From: Flavobacteriales bacterium UBA7690
GTDB lineage: Bacteria > Bacteroidota > Bacteroidia > Flavobacteriales_F > PHOS-HE28
Reading direction: 5' to 3'
Length of the DNA: 8,392 nt
Assembly (NCBI GenBank): GCA_002482775.1
Contig: DLGQ01000059.1
Location: 14,572-22,963 of the forward strand
The translations under genes and the position numbers were made by a program. The stretch's first letter is position 1. Each line of letters opens with the position of its first letter. Shown here in pieces: positions 4,379-8,392 of this stretch. The notes beneath the pieces were generated by a model, which did not search any database, had not been told where the DNA came from, and saw nothing but the letters and a program-made list of their open reading frames with translations.

Positions 4379-5428
4379 ATGTCAACAGCTTGGTTCAGCA
4401 GGGCACTTGCCCCTTGGTATCGTGAGCATTTCAGGGCCCTTCCGTGGCGAATAACGCGTGATCCGTACCGCATCTGGCTCAGTGAAGTGATCCTTCAACA
4501 GACCCGCGTGGACCAGGGCACGGCGTATTGGCACCGGTTCGTAGAGCGCTACCCCACGGTGCAAGACTTGGCCCAAGCCTCTGAGGATGAGGTGCTTAGG
4601 CTTTGGCAAGGGTTGGGCTACTATAGCCGGGCCCGCAACCTGCGCACGGCAGCGCGCCAAGTGGTGGTGGATCACGGCGGAGAATTCCCTCCCAACTACG
4701 AAGCCTTGCGTTCCTTGAAAGGTATAGGGGACTATACCGCTGCAGCGATCGGGTCCATCGCCTTCGGACTGCCGGAGCCGGTGGTTGATGGCAACGTTTA
4801 CCGTGTATTGGCCAGGGTCTTCGGCATTTCAACGCCCATTGATAGCACCATGGGGAAGAAAGATTTCCGGGAACTGGCAGTACGGCTACTGGACAAGGCA
4901 GAACCCGGCGACCACAACCAAGCGGTGATGGAACTAGGTGCCATCGTGTGTACACCGAAGAACCCGAAGTGTGAAGAGTGTCCGCTGGCCAACCGATGCA
5001 TTGCGCGCCGAACGGACCGGATCGCGGAACTTCCGGTGAAAGCTGGCAAAACGAAGGTCCGCGACCGACACTTCAACTACTTGCACATCGCCACCAAGGG
5101 CGGCACCTACCTCTACAAGCGCACGGGGAAGGACATTTGGCAGGGCCTGTATGAACTCCCACAGATCGAAACCACCAGCGCTCCGTCAACTCCACGCTTC
5201 GCGAAATTGGTGGAAGAGCGGTTCGGCCCGGGATGGACCATCATCACCAAAGCCGGTCCGGTTAAACATGTGCTCAGCCACCAAGTGATCCGTGCGCTCT
5301 TTTGGGAAGTGAAGCCGCCGAAGAACTTCAACGCCCCGAACGAATGGCTGCTGGTGAAGCAGGAAGACATCGATGCACATGCTCTTCCCCGCTTGATCGA
5401 CCGCTACTTGCATGGGGACCGCCCGTGA
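4379..5428 (+). CDS. mutY: A/G-specific adenine DNA glycosylase MutY
   Basis: MutY removes adenine mispaired with 8-oxoguanine in base excision repair. The 349-residue protein has the endonuclease III-like domain with catalytic Glu36 in SEVILQQT, the helix-hairpin-helix LKGIGDYTAAAI (113-124) and catalytic Asp138 in VDGNVYRVLAR. The [4Fe-4S] ligands are Cys191, Cys198, Cys201 and Cys207 in the canonical C-x6-C-x2-C-x5-C pattern. The C-terminal NUDIX-like 8-oxoG recognition domain (about 230-345) includes WQGLYELPQIE and a loop KHVLSHQ that matches the conserved F/L-S-H motif. I chose the ATG at 4379 because MSTAWFSRALAPWY is the normal beginning. An in-frame ATG at 4349 would lie in the promoter region. 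It leads the mutY-ssb-gldE-gldD unit. Confidence 0.96.
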   Translation: MSTAWFSRALAPWYREHFRALPWRITRDPYRIWLSEVILQQTRVDQGTAYWHRFVERYPTVQDLAQASEDEVLRLWQGLGYYSRARNLRTAARQVVVDHGGEFPPNYEALRSLKGIGDYTAAAIGSIAFGLPEPVVDGNVYRVLARVFGISTPIDSTMGKKDFRELAVRLLDKAEPGDHNQAVMELGAIVCTPKNPKCEECPLANRCIARRTDRIAELPVKAGKTKVRDRHFNYLHIATKGGTYLYKRTGKDIWQGLYELPQIETTSAPSTPRFAKLVEERFGPGWTIITKAGPVKHVLSHQVIRALFWEVKPPKNFNAPNEWLLVKQEDIDAHALPRLIDRYLHGDRP

Positions 5429-5465
5429 GCGAAGCCTTATCTTCGTAGCCCTACCCTTTTCAGCT

Positions 5466-5906
5466 ATGGCCGGAGTGAACAAAGTGATCTTGATCGGTAA
5501 CCTCGGTGCCGACCCGGAGATCCGTCATCTACAGAACGGTGCCAGCGTGGCGAACTTCCGCTTGGCGACCAGCGAAACATACAAGGACAAGACCACCGGC
5601 GAGCGCCGCGAACAGACCGAGTGGCACAACGTGGTGGCTTGGCGCGGTTTAGCGGAGATCACCGAGAAATACGTGCGCAAAGGCAGCAAAGTGTATGTGG
5701 AAGGCAAACTCCGCACGCGGCAGTGGCAGGACAAGGAGAACAACACCCGGTACACCACGGAGATCGTGGCAGATGAAATGACCTTGCTCGATCGGCCAAG
5801 TGGTGAGGCTGGCGTTCCTCGTGCAAGTGCCCCCGCGGGCCAAGCCGCACCCTCTGGCAACCAGCCTCCCGCGGGCAACGACGACACGGACGATCTTCCG
5901 TTCTAA
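5466..5906 (+). CDS. ssb: Single-stranded DNA-binding protein
   Basis: SSB coats single-stranded DNA in replication and repair and recruits partners through its acidic tail. The 146-residue protein has the OB fold in residues 1-110: MAGVNKVILIGNLGADPEI, the aromatic block TEWHNVVAWRGLAEI, and KGSKVYVEGKLRTRQWQDK. A Gly/Pro/Ala-rich flexible linker and the canonical tip DDTDDLPF follow. The ATG at 5466 is chosen because it begins the conserved N-terminus; an in-frame ATG at 5412 lies inside mutY. The gap after mutY is 37 nt and holds only a poor -7-like match (TATCTTCG at 5438), so it is probably cotranscribed with mutY. There is no Shine-Dalgarno sequence. The stop directly abuts the gldE start. 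Confidence 0.96.
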   Translation: MAGVNKVILIGNLGADPEIRHLQNGASVANFRLATSETYKDKTTGERREQTEWHNVVAWRGLAEITEKYVRKGSKVYVEGKLRTRQWQDKENNTRYTTEIVADEMTLLDRPSGEAGVPRASAPAGQAAPSGNQPPAGNDDTDDLPF

Positions 5907-7235
5907 GTGGAGCCTCCTCCGATATCCGCTTCGCCAGCGCTTTTGGCATTGGTCCTGGAACCGGGCACCATCGTGGTGTTGTGCGTGATCAGTGCGATGC
6001 TGATCGTATCCGCTGCGATGTCGGCCAGTGAAGTAGCGCTCTTCGCCCTTTCGCCCACCCAACTGCGTGATGTGCAGGAACGCGGTGGCAGCAGTGGCCG
6101 CCGGGTGATGGACCTGCTCGCCAAACCGCGCCGGCTTTTGGCCACGATCCTTATCGCCAGCAACCTCGTGAACATAGGCGTGGTGATCCTGAGCACCGTG
6201 GTGGCGCGCGACCTGCTGGACCTAAGCGGCCTTCCAGCGTACATGGTCGTGGCCATCCAGGTCTTGGTGGTCGCCTTCATCATCGTACTGATCAGTGAGG
6301 TGTTGCCCAAGGTCTACGCCACTTCCAACCCGGTGCGTGTGGCCCAACTGATGAGCGGCCCGTTGCTTTCGTTGCGCTGGTTCTTCTGGCCGGTGAGCGA
6401 ATCGTTGGTCCGCAGCACCAAGTTCATCGAGAAGCGCTTCCAGAAACGCAGCACCCAGAACATCTCGGTGGATTCCTTGGGTCATGCGTTGGACATCACC
6501 AAAGACGCGAGCACCACGGCAGAAGAACAACGTATTCTACGCGGCATCGTCAAATTCGGCAACATCGAAGTGCGGCAGGTGATGCGGCCGCGTACGGAGA
6601 TGGTGGCCTTCGACAAGGAGACCACCTTCAAAGAATTGCTCGCGGCGATCGTGGAGTCCGGATTCTCGCGCGTGCCCATCTTCGAAGAAACGGCGGACCG
6701 TGTGATCGGCATCCTCTATATCAAGGATGTATTGCCGCACCTGCAGAAGGAAGCGTTCGATTGGCACACGTTGTTGCGCGCACCGTACTTCGTTCCCGAG
6801 AGCAAGAAATTGGACGATCTGCTGAAGGAATTCCAGAGCGAGAAAGTACACTTGGCGGTGGTGGTGGATGAATACGGCGGTACCAGCGGCATCATCACCA
6901 TGGAGGATGTGATCGAGGAGATCGTGGGCGACATCACCGATGAATACGACGACGAGAACCTCTTCTACAGCAAGCTGGATGATCACACTTGGGTGTTCGA
7001 GGGCAAAACGGCGCTGACCGACCTCTACCGTGTGATGGGCATCGATGGCAGGCTCTTCGAAGAGAACAAAGGCGATAGCGGAACCTTGGGCGGCTTCGTA
7101 CTGGAGCTCACCGGCCGCATCCCGAAAAAGGGCGAACGCGTGGAGTTGCACAACTTCACCTTCGTGGTGGAAGGCTCGGACAACAAGCGGATACGGCGTG
7201 TAAAAGTGATCATGCGCGATGAGGCTACACACTAA
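5907..7235 (+). CDS. gldE: Gliding motility-associated membrane protein GldE (CNNM/CorC family)
   Basis: GldE is an inner-membrane protein of the CNNM/CorC (HlyC) family that, in Flavobacterium johnsoniae, is linked to GldD and gliding/T9SS function. The transported substrate, if any, is not established. The 442-residue protein has an N-terminal DUF21/CNNM membrane domain (about 18-200) with hydrophobic segments near 20-42, 77-100, 110-131 and 150-165 and the motif SASEVALFALSP. A CBS pair (about 222-345) follows, with VMRPRTEMVAF, SRVPIFEETADRVIGILYIK and VVVDEYGGTSGIITMEDVIE. The C-terminal CorC/HlyC domain (about 357-437) includes GGFVLELTGRIPKKGE. The GTG start at 5907 follows the ssb stop with no gap; no ATG comes before the first membrane segment. 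The gldD start overlaps its last codons by 17 nt. Confidence 0.93.
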   Translation: MEPPPISASPALLALVLEPGTIVVLCVISAMLIVSAAMSASEVALFALSPTQLRDVQERGGSSGRRVMDLLAKPRRLLATILIASNLVNIGVVILSTVVARDLLDLSGLPAYMVVAIQVLVVAFIIVLISEVLPKVYATSNPVRVAQLMSGPLLSLRWFFWPVSESLVRSTKFIEKRFQKRSTQNISVDSLGHALDITKDASTTAEEQRILRGIVKFGNIEVRQVMRPRTEMVAFDKETTFKELLAAIVESGFSRVPIFEETADRVIGILYIKDVLPHLQKEAFDWHTLLRAPYFVPESKKLDDLLKEFQSEKVHLAVVVDEYGGTSGIITMEDVIEEIVGDITDEYDDENLFYSKLDDHTWVFEGKTALTDLYRVMGIDGRLFEENKGDSGTLGGFVLELTGRIPKKGERVELHNFTFVVEGSDNKRIRRVKVIMRDEATH

Positions 7236-7785
7236 GCTCATGCTCTTCGCTACGGCGATGCTTGTGGGCTGCGGAGAGGATCCACTCCCGAAACCACGCG
7301 GCTATTTCCGGATCGATCTTCCGGAACAAGCCTACACCCCGTGGGCGGATAGCAGCACCTTCTCCACGGAAGTGCCGGTGTATGCGAAAGTGGCGAAGCG
7401 CAGCACACAGGACGATGCGCGTTGGTACGACATCCGTTTTCCGCAGCAGCGCGCCACCATGCACATCACCTGGTCGCCCGTCCACGGCGAGTTGCAGAAC
7501 TTGATCGAGGACGCGCATAAGTTCAAGAGCACGCACCAGACGAAGGCGGCCAAGATCAAGAGCGACCGGACGTTGAACGACAGCACGCGGGTGTACGGCA
7601 CCGTGTTCGAGGTGGAAGGCAATGTGGCCAGCCCGTTCGTTTTCTACCTCACCGATAGCACGGACAATTTCTTGTACGGAGCGCTCTACTTCGATGCACG
7701 ACCGAACGCGGATTCACTAGCGCCCGTCACGGATCGTCTACGTGCCGACATGCGGCATTTGATCGCTACGCTACGCTGGAAGTGA
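7219..7785 (+). CDS. gldD: Gliding motility lipoprotein GldD
   Basis: GldD is a lipoprotein required for gliding and for T9SS-dependent secretion in Flavobacterium; its exact role in the machine is not settled. The 188-residue product has a lipoprotein signal, MRLHTKLMLFATAMLVGC, with lipobox LVGC and lipidated Cys18. The family block PKPRGYFRIDLPEQAY follows immediately. The rest shows HITWSPVHGELQNLIEDAHK and the C-terminal DSLAPVTDRLRADMRHLIAT segment typical of GldD. The length agrees with the family. The ATG lies inside the end of gldE (17-nt overlap), implying coupled translation, in keeping with the conserved gldE-gldD pair. The 3' end overlaps the convergent heme A synthase gene by 20 nt, and no terminator hairpin is visible. 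Confidence 0.94.
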   Translation: MRLHTKLMLFATAMLVGCGEDPLPKPRGYFRIDLPEQAYTPWADSSTFSTEVPVYAKVAKRSTQDDARWYDIRFPQQRATMHITWSPVHGELQNLIEDAHKFKSTHQTKAAKIKSDRTLNDSTRVYGTVFEVEGNVASPFVFYLTDSTDNFLYGALYFDARPNADSLAPVTDRLRADMRHLIATLRWK

Positions 7786-8392
7786 TGCGCTGCCCGGTGC
7801 GGTGCAGGGCTTTCAATACGATCGCGAGCAGTACCAAGGCGCCCAACTGGTGCGCCACACCGAGGATCAGGTCCACTTGCGTGAGCAGGGTGAACACGCC
7901 CAACAGGAACTGCACGAGCACACCGATCAATAAGGCGATCCAGACGAACTCCATGGATGCTTCGCGGCGGAACTTGATCGCGAATACCACGAAGGCCAAG
8001 GCCACGAGGTAAGCCAGGTTGCGGTGGACGAACTGCACCCCATCGCGGTGTTCGGAAAGGTCGGTGACCAGATCGCCGAAGGCATGTACGTTCTCGGGCA
8101 TGAAATCGCCGTTCATCAGCGGCCAAGTGTTGTAGATACGTCCGGCATCGAGCCCTGCGGTGAACGCGCCCCAGATGATCTGCACCAAAAGCAGCACGAG
8201 CAGCACGCGCGACCACTTCCCTTCGCGAGATCCGTTGGACCCGAAGGTCATCCGCCCGGTGCGGATATCGAACACGGTCCATAGCACCAACGCGAATACA
8301 GTGAAGGCAGCGCAAAGGTGGATCGCCAGTCGGTAATGGCTCACGTCCGGGTTCTTCTCCAAGCCACTGGCCACCATGAACCAACCCAAGGC
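7766..8392 (-). CDS. ctaA: Heme A synthase (COX15/CtaA family), C-terminal part, cut by the window edge
   Basis: The enzyme oxidises the heme O methyl group to give heme A for aa3-type cytochrome oxidase, in the inner membrane. The visible 208 residues are the C-terminal part of a protein usually about 340 long. The frame is open through the right edge, so the true start is outside. Signatures are LGWFMVASGLEKNPDVSHYR, the COX15 hallmark WGAFTAGLDAGRIYNTWPLM, VHRNLAYLVALAF with a heme-ligand histidine, and HQLGALVLLAIV with another. Five membrane helices are visible. The N-terminal half with the first helices and the catalytic Glu/His motif is missing. The stop lies within the 3' end of gldD, so the two genes converge and overlap. 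Its presence indicates aerobic respiration with an aa3-type oxidase. Confidence 0.93.
   Translation of the reverse strand, partial: ALGWFMVASGLEKNPDVSHYRLAIHLCAAFTVFALVLWTVFDIRTGRMTFGSNGSREGKWSRVLLVLLLVQIIWGAFTAGLDAGRIYNTWPLMNGDFMPENVHAFGDLVTDLSEHRDGVQFVHRNLAYLVALAFVVFAIKFRREASMEFVWIALLIGVLVQFLLGVFTLLTQVDLILGVAHQLGALVLLAIVLKALHRTGQRITSSVA

Noticed and set aside
5438..5445. TATCTTCG as an ssb promoter.
   Set aside because: It has one mismatch in the conserved TTTG, and no TTG lies at the right spacing (the nearest is 27 nt upstream).
6537..7241. A 234-codon minus-strand frame opposite gldE.
   Set aside because: It is a mirror of the CBS/CorC coding region, and its composition and lack of motifs mark it as a shadow frame.
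7686..8384. A 232-codon minus-strand frame overlapping ctaA.
   Set aside because: It is Arg/Pro-rich and out of frame. The neighbouring frame carries the heme A synthase signatures and membrane helices.

Overview
The window is a compact, GC-rich stretch of a Bacteroidota chromosome, most likely from a Flavobacteriales relative. The evidence is gldE and gldD (Bacteroidota gliding/type IX secretion genes) behind mutY and ssb, promoter-like TAnnTTTG boxes of the Bacteroidota sigma factor, almost no Shine-Dalgarno sequences, and a Bacteroidota-type short ribosome-associated basic peptide. The finer taxonomic placement is inference.

Left half, all minus strand, read right to left: an HU/IHF-type DNA-binding protein (4310-4011), a membrane-anchored TPR protein (4011-3526), a 31-residue AURKAIP1/COX24-type peptide (3517-3422) that is easily overlooked, RNase G (3312-1762), a small secreted protein with a TonB-C-like fold (1653-1243), RecX (1246-779) and the N-terminal two thirds of peptide chain release factor 2 (668-1, running off the left edge). 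Junctions are tight (HU/TPR overlap by 1 nt, TPR/peptide gap of 8 nt, secreted protein/recX overlap of 4 nt). They are interrupted by two palindromic elements: a hairpin between the basic peptide and rng, and an 82-nt nested inverted repeat that supplies the recX stop codon.

Right half, plus strand: mutY (4379-5428), ssb (5466-5906), gldE (5907-7235) and gldD (7219-7785), a compact unit that joins oxidative-damage repair and single-strand DNA binding to the gliding/T9SS membrane genes. It diverges from the HU operon at a roughly 70-nt region where two back-to-back promoters appear interleaved. At the right edge the 3' part of ctaA/COX15 (heme A synthase) converges on gldD and overlaps it by 20 nt.

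The content is mainly housekeeping: chromosome architecture, RNA turnover, translation termination, DNA repair, gliding/T9SS and aerobic respiration. I see no mobile element, CRISPR array, tRNA or rRNA, and no clearly new multi-gene system. The most interesting points are the short basic peptide gene with the only strong Shine-Dalgarno sequence in the window, the two palindromic repeat elements, the prfB that has lost its frameshift site, and the interleaved divergent promoters.
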